This document shows positions 8,486 to 15,763 of a stretch of DNA of 64,000 bases, piece after piece (position 1 is the stretch's first letter; the number at the start of each line of letters is the position of its first letter). The stretch covers positions 1-64,000 of the forward strand of contig JBGAIM010000011.1 in assembly GCA_044225555.1 (NCBI GenBank), in the 5' to 3' direction. The notes beneath the pieces are model-generated. The model was not told the DNA's origin. It saw nothing but the letters and a program-made list of their open reading frames with translations, and ran no database searches. The position numbers and the translations under genes were made by a program. The stretch is from JADLHS01 sp044225555. GTDB taxonomy: Bacteria > Verrucomicrobiota > Verrucomicrobiia > Limisphaerales > JADLHS01.

Positions 8486-9904
8486 TCAGGCGAAAGAGGG
8501 TTTGTCTTCCTGCTGCGGCACGCCGTTGACGAAGCCAACCGCCGTTTGCTCCATGCTGCCGATGATGGATTTGGCCCGGCGACCAAGGAACGCGTGGAAC
8601 AGTAGCGCGGGAATGGCCACGCCCATGCCGGTCGCGGTGCAGATGAGCGCTTCGGAAATGCCCGCCGCCAGCACCTTCGGATCACCGCTGCCGAAACTGG
8701 AGATCAACTTGAACGTCGCGATCATGCCCGTGACCGTGCCGAGCAATCCCAGCAGCGGACCGGTCGTGGCGGTGAGCGCGAGAAACGGAAGCCCGCGCTC
8801 CAGCTTGGTGCGGGCGCCGAGCATTTTTTCGTAGAGAATTTCCTCGATGTATTCCTTCTTCTCGTCCACATGCTGCACCGCCGTGGCAAGAAGATCACCA
8901 GCCAGGCCAGGAATGTTGCGGGCGTGTTTGAGCGCGAGGTCCTGCTTCTCCTCCTGAATGTGTTTCAGCACGGTTTGCAAGTCGGTCTCGGTGGCGAGCC
9001 GCACGCGGGAGAATTGAAACCACTTGAACACCGCCAGCAGCACTGCCGCCACTCCGAGTCCCAGCAGCGGAATCATGATGACGCCACCTTTGGCGAACTT
9101 CTCATAGAGACTCTCTTGCATAGCCGACAACTTGAAGGCGTTGCCGAGCGTCGGGTCCAAAACGAGTTCACCATTGCCGGTCGTAGCGAGCGTCCGGCTG
9201 GCATCACTCAGCGGTTTCTCCAGTTGCGCAATCGTCGGGTCCGACTTGTTCAACTCCTGTTGCAACAGACCCGCCGCCCCACCAGACAAACTGGCGAACA
9301 CCGCCACGGGACCGATGAGAGCCACCTTGCCCGACTGCACCAACCCCTGCTTGTCGAGCGCCTTGCCCTCAAACGTTTCACCACCTTGCGCGGCTTCGAT
9401 GCGCTGAAGCGCCGTCTGTAAAATCACGGCGCGCTGGCTAAAGCGGCTCGCGGCAGTGAGATCGGCATCCGCGGCTGCCTTGTCCACCTTCTCCAGCAAC
9501 ACCTGATAGCGCGGCTCCTCAACGAAACTGAGCCGCGAACGAAACGCCCGCGCGTATTCCGACAGCAGCGAGTCAATGTATTTAACCTCGTCCGCCTGGC
9601 GCTTCGCCTCGGCCTTCAGCGCGTTGAGTTCGACGAGTTGGTTTTCCTGGAAACGTTGCGCCTTGGCGAGTTCGGCTTTGCGCTCGATCACGCGCTGCTC
9701 CATTTCGGAAACCTGACGTGCCAGAGGAAGACGGGCCGCTTCCACTTCCTGCCGGGCGGCAGTCAATTCCGCCGTGGCCTTCTGCAAATCCGCCGCGGCC
9801 CCGGTGGCCACACCTTCCAGCGACTGTGCGCCGCTCACGGACGGGATGGTCATCGCCACTGCCAGAAACAATTTGATTTGATTTCGAATCATCGGAGAAA
9901 GCAT
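8486..9904 (-). CDS. TtpC-like ExbB with long periplasmic N-terminal region
   Basis: The 472-residue protein has a signal peptide (about residues 1-30, ending SVSGA), a coiled-coil region rich in Ala, Glu, Lys and Gln (about 35-150), a middle domain, a membrane helix (GVIMIPLLGLGVAAVLLAV) and a C-terminal MotA/TolQ/ExbB domain (LLGLLGTVTGMIATF, GMGVAIPALLFHAFLG). Long ExbB proteins preceding a short ExbB define the TtpC component needed by Vibrio TonB2 systems. The start at 9904 lies 8 nt after the DUF3450 stop; an alternative ATG is at 9892. Confidence 0.9.
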   Translation of the reverse strand: MLSPMIRNQIKLFLAVAMTIPSVSGAQSLEGVATGAAADLQKATAELTAARQEVEAARLPLARQVSEMEQRVIERKAELAKAQRFQENQLVELNALKAEAKRQADEVKYIDSLLSEYARAFRSRLSFVEEPRYQVLLEKVDKAAADADLTAASRFSQRAVILQTALQRIEAAQGGETFEGKALDKQGLVQSGKVALIGPVAVFASLSGGAAGLLQQELNKSDPTIAQLEKPLSDASRTLATTGNGELVLDPTLGNAFKLSAMQESLYEKFAKGGVIMIPLLGLGVAAVLLAVFKWFQFSRVRLATETDLQTVLKHIQEEKQDLALKHARNIPGLAGDLLATAVQHVDEKKEYIEEILYEKMLGARTKLERGLPFLALTATTGPLLGLLGTVTGMIATFKLISSFGSGDPKVLAAGISEALICTATGMGVAIPALLFHAFLGRRAKSIIGSMEQTAVGFVNGVPQQEDKPSFA

Positions 9905-9912
9905 TGGGAGTT

Positions 9913-10674
9913 TCAGCGCACGGTGGCGGGCAGCGTGACAAAGCGGGCGGGCCGTTCGTTGCGATAAATTTTGACCACCTCTTTCACCGTCGGCGCGAGG
10001 TCAGAGCGCGTGGTCCATTCCCAACCCTTGTTCCCTGGAGCGCCCAGACCGGCGAAATCGCCTGACTCATTCACGAAGTACGCCGCACCAAGTCCCACAT
10101 AGACCGTCTCGACCGCCACTTCCTCGCCCTTCGGGTTCTTCAGCTTCTCGCTGAAGACGTTCACGGCGTTGTTAAACTTGTCGAGTTCGTTGATGACCCC
10201 GACGATCACCTGCACGCGTTCGGCAGCGAGCATCTTGGTATTCGTCGGTTCGGCCGGCATCCGACCCAGCAGCGGCTTCAAAATATCCTCGAGCGGGCTG
10301 GGAAGTTGCGGTGCGAGCTTGCGCATCTGCGCTTCGGTCGCGGTGGCAAATTCACGCGCGCGGTCGAGAGCTTCATTCGAGGATTTAAGCAACGCCTCCG
10401 CCTCCTGCCTTTCCCGCACGACCTGGGTGTTGTTGGTGGACACCTTGGACATCTGTTCGTCCACGGACTTCAGTTCGCGCTCGAACAGGCTGACCGTTTG
10501 CTCCAGCGTTTCCTTGTCCGCCTGCCAGTCGTTTTTGGTCTTGGAAATCAACTGACGCGTCTGCACCCACTGCTCCAGCGTCGAGCGGGTCTGCGTCAAC
10601 GCCGCCGTTTCGGCAGCCATCGAATCCCCGCCCAACACCAGCAGCACGATCACTATCGGGAAAAACAATCTCAT
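9913..10674 (-). CDS. DUF3450 family periplasmic protein, first gene of the TonB2 operon
   Basis: ATG 10674 gives a signal peptide (MRLFFPIVIVLLVLGG) followed by a long coiled coil (about residues 30-120, KETLEQTVSLFERELKSVDEQ) and a beta-rich C-terminal part (VETVYVGLGAAYFVNESG). An upstream TTG at 10683 is in frame but leaves a poorer start. DUF3450 proteins typically head TtpC-ExbB2-ExbD2-TonB2-TPR operons; the molecular role is unknown. The start lies 34 nt from the nearer cluster of Pho-box-like repeats. Confidence 0.88.
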   Translation of the reverse strand: MRLFFPIVIVLLVLGGDSMAAETAALTQTRSTLEQWVQTRQLISKTKNDWQADKETLEQTVSLFERELKSVDEQMSKVSTNNTQVVRERQEAEALLKSSNEALDRAREFATATEAQMRKLAPQLPSPLEDILKPLLGRMPAEPTNTKMLAAERVQVIVGVINELDKFNNAVNVFSEKLKNPKGEEVAVETVYVGLGAAYFVNESGDFAGLGAPGNKGWEWTTRSDLAPTVKEVVKIYRNERPARFVTLPATVR

Positions 10675-10708
10675 GTCGGGCAAGCATCCAAATGACGGGT
10701 TACACGGT

Positions 10709-10741
10709 CGTGTCAGACCTGTTACAACTCAGTGACAACCC
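10709..10741 (-). promoter_or_regulatory. Three tandem 11-bp repeats, Pho-box-like, cluster 1
   Basis: Three consecutive 11-mers on the plus strand, CGTGTCAGACC, TGTTACAACTC and AGTGACAACCC, share a GT-x-x-CA-x-AC core. Eleven-bp spaced TGTCA-like half-sites are the architecture of PhoB/PhoP boxes. They lie 35-67 nt before the DUF3450 start, in the promoter position for the TonB operon. Assignment to a Pho regulator is inference. Confidence 0.45.
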
Positions 10742-10777
10742 GGGTTGCATCCGGGATCACCCATGTTTTTTTGTTCC

Positions 10778-10810
10778 AGTTCACCAATTTGTCACAACCC
10801 TGACATTGCC
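10778..10810 (-). promoter_or_regulatory. Three tandem 11-bp repeats, Pho-box-like, cluster 2
   Basis: The 11-mers AGTTCACCAAT, TTGTCACAACC and CTGACATTGCC follow each other with the same spacing as cluster 1. TTGTCAC-AACC-CTGACAT is close to the classical direct-repeat Pho box. The cluster is 104-136 nt before the DUF3450 start and could also act on the plus strand. Confidence 0.45.
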
Positions 10811-11014
10811 CGGCCGCACCCTGCATTTGAAATGCAGACGTGATGTCCAAGGTCATTCCGATTTCCGGTTTTGATTTCATTTCCTTCGTCGCCCGGGTGA
10901 CGAAGGCACGGGTGGGTCAGAGGTTGTCGCCGTGTGTCCTCGCGACTCACCCAAATGCTTTTCCTTCTCCTCCCTGCTGCTCGCCATCGAAATTTCCCGT
11001 CCGCCAAGATCGCA

Positions 11015-11250
11015 ATGAAGACCAACCCAAAATCCAGCCGGATGTTCCTCAACTTGCTGACTCATCGCGAACGTCACCGCGCCCGGCCCGGTCTGCTCAC
11101 CGGCTGGATTGGCCGGCTGGCGGCACTGCCCGTGAACCAGCGGCTTGAGATTTGGAACACTCCGACGACTTGCCGCCGCTCAAGTACGAGGACCGACATC
11201 TGCCAAGCGTAAGAGCAGTCCATCTGCTCTCAAAAGTCACTGTTGCTTAA
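11015..11250 (+). pseudogene. Possible small ORF with a frameshift
   Basis: From ATG 11015 a frame reads MKTNPKSSRMFLNLL ... VNQRLEIWNT and then loses protein-like character near 11157. The next frame continues with a plausible acidic stretch (HSDDLPPLKYEDRHLPSV) to TAA at 11248. A one-base change near 11157 would join the two. No family is recognised and this may be coincidence. Confidence 0.2.
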
Positions 11251-11309
11251 GCAAAAGTCGCCGGTTTGGGATGGACTTCGCCCCTATTTTGGCGGCTACT
11301 GTCCGCAGC

Positions 11310-11939
11310 ATGTTTTCACTGCAACAACTCTTCGGCAAAGGCGATAAATTCCAGGAGCTCCTCGAGGCCGCCGCTCAAGAATGCCACGAAAGTGTCCGGC
11401 TGGTCATCGAAGTGATGAAGTCTCCGCAAGACACCCGGAAGCTGGATGAACTGGTCCTCGCCCGGCGCAAGGAGAAGAAAATCTCCGAGCAAATCAGCGA
11501 ACAACTAGTGAAGACGTTCGTCACCGGACTGGAACGCGAGGACATCGAGGCGCTGGCGCGCGGACTCTACAAGATTCCGAAGAGCGCCGAGAAACTGGCC
11601 GAACGTTTCCTCCTGGCTGGTCGGCACGTTGAAGGAGTGGAGTTCTCCCAGCAGGCCGAGATGATGGCGAAGGCCACCGAAGCGGTCCACCTGATGGTGA
11701 AGCAACTTCACGCCATGGAAGATTTGGAGAAGATCAAGGATTTGAACGACAAGCTCCAGTATGTGGAAGGCGAAGCCGACAAGGTGATGAACGACCTGCT
11801 CCGCGATCTCTACAGTGGCAAGCACGACGCCCTCCGCGCCATGGTCCTGCGTGACATCTACGAGCTGATTGAAAAAGTCGTGGACCGCTGCCGGGATGTC
11901 GGCAACGTGGTGATGTACATTGTCCTGAAGAACTCCTGA
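11310..11939 (+). CDS. DUF47/PhoU-like regulator of Pit, copy 1
   Basis: The 209-residue, almost wholly helical protein of the DUF47 (PhoU-like) family typically pairs with Pit transporters and is thought to modulate phosphate uptake. ATG 11310 is chosen because it matches the start of the second copy at 13115 (MFSLQQLFGKGDKF in both). By hand alignment the two copies differ at about 31 of 209 positions (~85% identity). The Pit gene follows after 9 nt, the same spacing as in the second pair. Confidence 0.9.
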   Translation: MFSLQQLFGKGDKFQELLEAAAQECHESVRLVIEVMKSPQDTRKLDELVLARRKEKKISEQISEQLVKTFVTGLEREDIEALARGLYKIPKSAEKLAERFLLAGRHVEGVEFSQQAEMMAKATEAVHLMVKQLHAMEDLEKIKDLNDKLQYVEGEADKVMNDLLRDLYSGKHDALRAMVLRDIYELIEKVVDRCRDVGNVVMYIVLKNS

Positions 11940-11948
11940 CCATCCCCG

Positions 11949-13040
11949 ATGACCCTCATTCTGTCCGTCATCCTGGTGGCCCTGGTGTTCAACTACATCA
12001 ACGGTTTCCACGACACCGCCAACTCGATCGCCACGGTCGTTTCGACCAAAGTGCTTTCCCCGCGCCAGGCCGTGGGCATGGCGGCTGTCACAAATCTCGT
12101 GGGCGCCTTCTTCGGAACAGCGGTTGCCACTACCATCGCCTCCGGTCTGGTGAATGCCGACGTGGCCACTATGCCGGTGATCTGCTGCGCGCTTATCTCG
12201 GCGGTCATTTGGAACTTGTTGACCTGGTGGCTTGGTCTGCCGTCCAGCTCGTCCCATGGATTGGTCGGGGGGCTGTGCGGCGCGTGCCTAGCCGCAGCGA
12301 ATAATTCCTGGTCGGTCATCATCTGGTCGGTGCCGGACGAGCATCATTGGTGGCAGAGCAAGGGAGTTCTCTGGAAAGTAATCGTGCCGATGGTCACGTC
12401 ACCGGCAGTCGGGTTTGTGGGCGGTTTTCTGGTCATGGGCCTGCTCTATTTCCTGCTGCGAAATTGGCGTCCCGTGACGGTGAGCCGGGTTTTCGGCAAA
12501 CTGCAATTGTTCAGCGCTGCGTACATGGGTTTCAGCCATGGAACCAATGATGCGCAGAAGACGATGGGCATCATTGCCCTCGCACTGGTGGCTGCCACCA
12601 GCACGGGTGGGTTCGACCACCTTCCCGGCTGGCTGGGATTCCTCAAGTCGCCGGCGCCAGTGCCCGGCGAAAAACTACACATTGCAATCTGGATCAAAGT
12701 GGTCTGCGCGCTGACCATGTGCGCTGGCACCGCAGCGGGCGGCTGGCGCATCATCAAGACGCTCGGCCACAAGATGGTCAAGTTGCATCCCGTCCACGGC
12801 TTTGCCGCGGAAGCGACCGGTGCCAGCGTGCTCCTCACCGCGGCGTTCTTCGGCATGCCAGTTTCCACCACGCACGCCATCACGACTTCCATCATGGGGG
12901 TTGGCTGCGCGAAAGGCCTCAATGCGCTCAAGTGGCACGTTGTCGAGCGCATCATCTGGGCCTGGGTGCTGACGATTCCCGCAAGCGGCGTGGTCGCCTA
13001 TCTGTTGGTGAAGCTGAGTTACGCGTGCGGCTGGTTGTAG
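11949..13040 (+). CDS. pit: Pit-family inorganic phosphate transporter, copy 1
   Basis: The 363-residue polytopic inner-membrane protein of the PiT (PF01384) family carries out cation-coupled phosphate uptake. The two duplicated family signatures are present: NGFHDTANSIATVVSTK near residue 18 and GFSHGTNDAQKTMG near residue 197, followed by further helices and the motif GMPVSTTHAITTSIMG. It is probably co-transcribed with the DUF47 gene. Confidence 0.95.
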   Translation: MTLILSVILVALVFNYINGFHDTANSIATVVSTKVLSPRQAVGMAAVTNLVGAFFGTAVATTIASGLVNADVATMPVICCALISAVIWNLLTWWLGLPSSSSHGLVGGLCGACLAAANNSWSVIIWSVPDEHHWWQSKGVLWKVIVPMVTSPAVGFVGGFLVMGLLYFLLRNWRPVTVSRVFGKLQLFSAAYMGFSHGTNDAQKTMGIIALALVAATSTGGFDHLPGWLGFLKSPAPVPGEKLHIAIWIKVVCALTMCAGTAAGGWRIIKTLGHKMVKLHPVHGFAAEATGASVLLTAAFFGMPVSTTHAITTSIMGVGCAKGLNALKWHVVERIIWAWVLTIPASGVVAYLLVKLSYACGWL

Positions 13041-13114
13041 GGTCGCGTTGCGCGATTCAATTGATCGCCATTTGTTCGTGACTTTTGCTCCGGTATTGGA
13101 GCTAATGTCGCCGC

Positions 13115-13744
13115 ATGTTTTCACTCCAACAACTCTTCGGCAAAGGCGACAAGTTCCAAGAATTACTCGAAGCCGCGGCAACAGAATCCCACGAAAGTGT
13201 CCGGCTCGTGGTGGAACTGATTAAATCCCCGCGCGACACCAATAATCTCGACGATCTCGTCCTTGCCCGGCGCAAGGAGAAGAAGATTTCCGAGCAGATC
13301 AGCGAGGAACTGGTGAAAACATTCGTCACTGGACTGGAGCGCGAAGATATCGAGGCGCTCGCCCGCGGGCTGTACAAGATTCCGAAGAGCGCCGAAAAGC
13401 TGGCGGAACGCCTGCTCCTCGCCGGCAAGCACATTGACGGAATTGATTTTTCAAAACAGGCGGACATGATGAGCAAGGCCACTGACGCGGTCCTGGCCAT
13501 GGTCAAACAACTGCACGCCATGGAGGATCTGGAAAGGATCAAGGAGTTGAACGACAAGCTGCAATACGTCGAGGGCGAGGCCGACAAGTTCATGAATGAA
13601 CTCCTGCGTGATCTTTACGGTGGCAACTACGATGCCCTGCGCGCCATGGTCATTCGCGACATTTACGAGTTGATCGAAAAGGTGGTGGACCGCTGCCGCG
13701 ATGTCGGCAACGTGGTGATGCAAATCGTTTTGAAGAACTCCTGA
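13115..13744 (+). CDS. DUF47/PhoU-like regulator of Pit, copy 2
   Basis: The 209 residues are the same length as copy 1 with mostly conservative substitutions, densest in the middle (LLLAGKHIDGIDFSKQAD versus FLLAGRHVEGVEFSQQAE). It lies 74 nt after the stop of the first pit gene. The leader has GACTTTTG at 13080, the inverse of the CAAAAGTC repeat before copy 1. Together with the following pit gene it is a tandem duplicate of the first pair. Confidence 0.9.
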   Translation: MFSLQQLFGKGDKFQELLEAAATESHESVRLVVELIKSPRDTNNLDDLVLARRKEKKISEQISEELVKTFVTGLEREDIEALARGLYKIPKSAEKLAERLLLAGKHIDGIDFSKQADMMSKATDAVLAMVKQLHAMEDLERIKELNDKLQYVEGEADKFMNELLRDLYGGNYDALRAMVIRDIYELIEKVVDRCRDVGNVVMQIVLKNS

Positions 13745-13753
13745 CCACCGCCG

Positions 13754-14848
13754 ATGACTCTCATTCTGACCGTCATTCTCGTGGCATTGGTGTTTGAGTA
13801 CATCAACGGCTTCCACGATACTGCCAATTCCATCGCCACCGTGGTCTCCACCAAGGTGCTGTCCCCCCGTCAGGCGGTCATGCTGGCAGCCTGCACCAAT
13901 TTGTTGGGAGCCCTTTGGGGAACGGCGGTTGCCAAGACCATCGCGTCCGGCTTGGTGGACACCCAGATTGTCACTTCCGAGATAATCGTCTGCGCGTTGC
14001 TGGGCGCCATCGTGTGGAATCTCATAACCTGGTATGTGGGTCTGCCATCCAGTTCCTCGCACGCGTTGGTGGGCGGACTCTGCGGCGCTTGCCTGGCAGC
14101 CGCCAACAACAAATGGAGCGTCATCGTCTGGAGCATTCCGGGCAAGAGCCACTGGTGGGAGGGCAAGGGCGTTCTCTGGAAAGTGCTCGTGCCGATGGTT
14201 ACTTCTCCCGTGGTCGGGTTCACCGTCGGTTTCATCGTCATGGGCTCGCTCTATTTTCTCCTGCGCAACTGGCGGCCTGTGACGGTCAACCGTGTCTTCG
14301 GCAAACTCCAACTATTCAGTGCGGCCTACATGGGCTTCAGCCATGGAACCAACGACGCGCAGAAAACCATGGGCATCATCGCGCTCGCGCTGGCCGCGGC
14401 CACCACCGCCGGGACCTTCGATCACATTCCTGGCTGGTTGGGGTTTTTGAAACTCCACCCGCCGGAGGCGGGCAAGTCGCTCGACATCGCCGCGTGGATC
14501 AAGGTGGTCTGCGCGCTGACCATGGCCGCAGGCACCGCCGCAGGCGGCTGGCGCATCATCAAAACGCTGGGACACAAGATGGTGAAATTGCACCCGGTTC
14601 ACGGTTTCGCAGCGGAAGCCACCGGCGCAACAGTGCTGGTGGCGGCGGCCCATTTCGGGATGCCGGTTTCCACCACGCACGCGATCACCACTTCGATCAT
14701 GGGCGTCGGCTGCGCGAAAGGATTCAATGCGCTCAAGCTGAACGTCGTTGAGCGGATCTTGTGGGCGTGGGTGTTGACAATTCCGGCGAGCGGGATCGTC
14801 GCCTACGGATTGGTGCGGGTAGCTCGGGCGCTCGGCTTCATCCCGTAA
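13754..14848 (+). CDS. pit: Pit-family inorganic phosphate transporter, copy 2
   Basis: The 364-residue paralogue of the gene at 11949 has the same two signatures (NGFHDTANSIATVVSTK, GFSHGTNDAQKTMG) and C-terminal GMPVSTTHAITTSIMG. Divergence is greatest in loops, for example the segment after GWLGFLK. It starts 9 nt after its DUF47 partner and its stop abuts the stop of the convergent DUF5684 gene at 14849. Two retained copies may give different affinity or regulation (inference). Confidence 0.95.
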   Translation: MTLILTVILVALVFEYINGFHDTANSIATVVSTKVLSPRQAVMLAACTNLLGALWGTAVAKTIASGLVDTQIVTSEIIVCALLGAIVWNLITWYVGLPSSSSHALVGGLCGACLAAANNKWSVIVWSIPGKSHWWEGKGVLWKVLVPMVTSPVVGFTVGFIVMGSLYFLLRNWRPVTVNRVFGKLQLFSAAYMGFSHGTNDAQKTMGIIALALAAATTAGTFDHIPGWLGFLKLHPPEAGKSLDIAAWIKVVCALTMAAGTAAGGWRIIKTLGHKMVKLHPVHGFAAEATGATVLVAAAHFGMPVSTTHAITTSIMGVGCAKGFNALKLNVVERILWAWVLTIPASGIVAYGLVRVARALGFIP

Positions 14849-15646
14849 CTAGGCCCCCGCCAAGCCCGGCAGATCTTCAGGTTTCATGGGCTTCTCCGCC
14901 GGTTGCTCGTTGCCACCGGAAAATGCCAGATAAAGGATCGCGATTATGTTGGTTAGCGGCAGGATGAGCAGCAGCGCTACAAACAAGCCTTTGCCGCAAG
15001 CCCGGCAGATGCGGATAGCCCACAGAACATGCGCCAGCAGATTTAGCACGGGGATGCAGAAGATCACGAACCACCACGCCGGAATCCGGGCTGCTCGCAA
15101 CAACGGAAACATTTGGAGAATCGGGAACCAGATCAGGGCGCCCGGTTCACTACCTGCGTTGACACAGATTTTCTTGAAGCACCAGCAAACAAAGAGGTAG
15201 CCGAGGAGCATTCCGCACAGCGTCCCAATCAAAAGCTCAATCGGAGGTTTGGTCTTCGAAATGCCCCCCAGAAAAGCCGAGTCGGCTGGCAGCTTCAAAT
15301 TCACCGCCGCCAAAGTGGCTTTGACCTTGTCCACCGCCGCGCCGCTGGCCCCGCGGGCAGCCACCTCCGTTGCCGCCTTGTCAGATTTGAGTCCTAGCAG
15401 CCGCAGCGTGGCATCGTCGAGATTGCTGATCTTGGCATTGCCAAATCCCCGCTCGTGCCGCACGAAGATATCCGTCGGCGACATCTGATAGACTGTCACA
15501 TTTGTGAAGACATCTGTCCCAATTTTGAGCGAAGGGAGCTGGATATCCGCCGCCGGCAGGCGCAGGGCGGCCAGGCAAACCAACAGCGCAATGGCCGGCC
15601 ACCTGCCCCGGGCGGGGCGGCCAATCCTTGTTTGCTTGTTTAACAT
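14849..15646 (-). CDS. DUF5684-type membrane protein with signal peptide
   Basis: ATG 15646 (MLNKQTRIGRPARGRW) gives a basic N-terminus and signal sequence ending RLPAA; the longer ORF to 15721 has no such feature. Next is a small beta domain (LKIGTDVFTNVTVYQMSP ... AKISNLDDATLRLLG) of a kind common in Verrucomicrobiota, where it judges accessibility of a text-book-like repeat (function unknown). Then come about four membrane helices with CFKKICVNAGSEPGALIWFPILQ, the hallmark of DUF5684 (signal-peptidase-like annotation, no catalytic residues seen). It follows the pyrophosphatase gene by 117 nt on the same strand. Role unknown. Confidence 0.7.
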   Translation of the reverse strand: MLNKQTRIGRPARGRWPAIALLVCLAALRLPAADIQLPSLKIGTDVFTNVTVYQMSPTDIFVRHERGFGNAKISNLDDATLRLLGLKSDKAATEVAARGASGAAVDKVKATLAAVNLKLPADSAFLGGISKTKPPIELLIGTLCGMLLGYLFVCWCFKKICVNAGSEPGALIWFPILQMFPLLRAARIPAWWFVIFCIPVLNLLAHVLWAIRICRACGKGLFVALLLILPLTNIIAILYLAFSGGNEQPAEKPMKPEDLPGLAGA

Positions 15647-15763
15647 GCGGCGGACTCGCAGGCAGAAATCCTCTGGCAATCCCAAGCCTGAGCGAGCTGC
15701 CTCTTGATTTGCACGAAACATGCCAGTGGCCTCGCGGGCGGGTCGGCAGCCTCGTCGGGCTGC

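Larger units (their letters stand above)
10684..11309. other. 626-nt divergent intergenic region between the TonB operon and the phosphate genes
   Basis: No convincing intact gene is seen. It contains the two 11-bp repeat clusters, a perfect 8-bp hairpin CCTTCGTC/GACGAAGG at 10883-10906 with no T run, a possible frameshifted small ORF (11015-11250), and a direct repeat CAAAAGTC at 11231 and 11252 (21 bp apart, two helical turns) before the DUF47 gene. Confidence 0.6.

Noticed and set aside
10883..10906. Perfect 8-bp hairpin as a terminator
   Set aside because: No T run follows on either strand and both flanking genes point away from it.
15646..15721. Upstream start for the DUF5684 gene
   Set aside because: Residues before ATG 15646 would bury the signal sequence.
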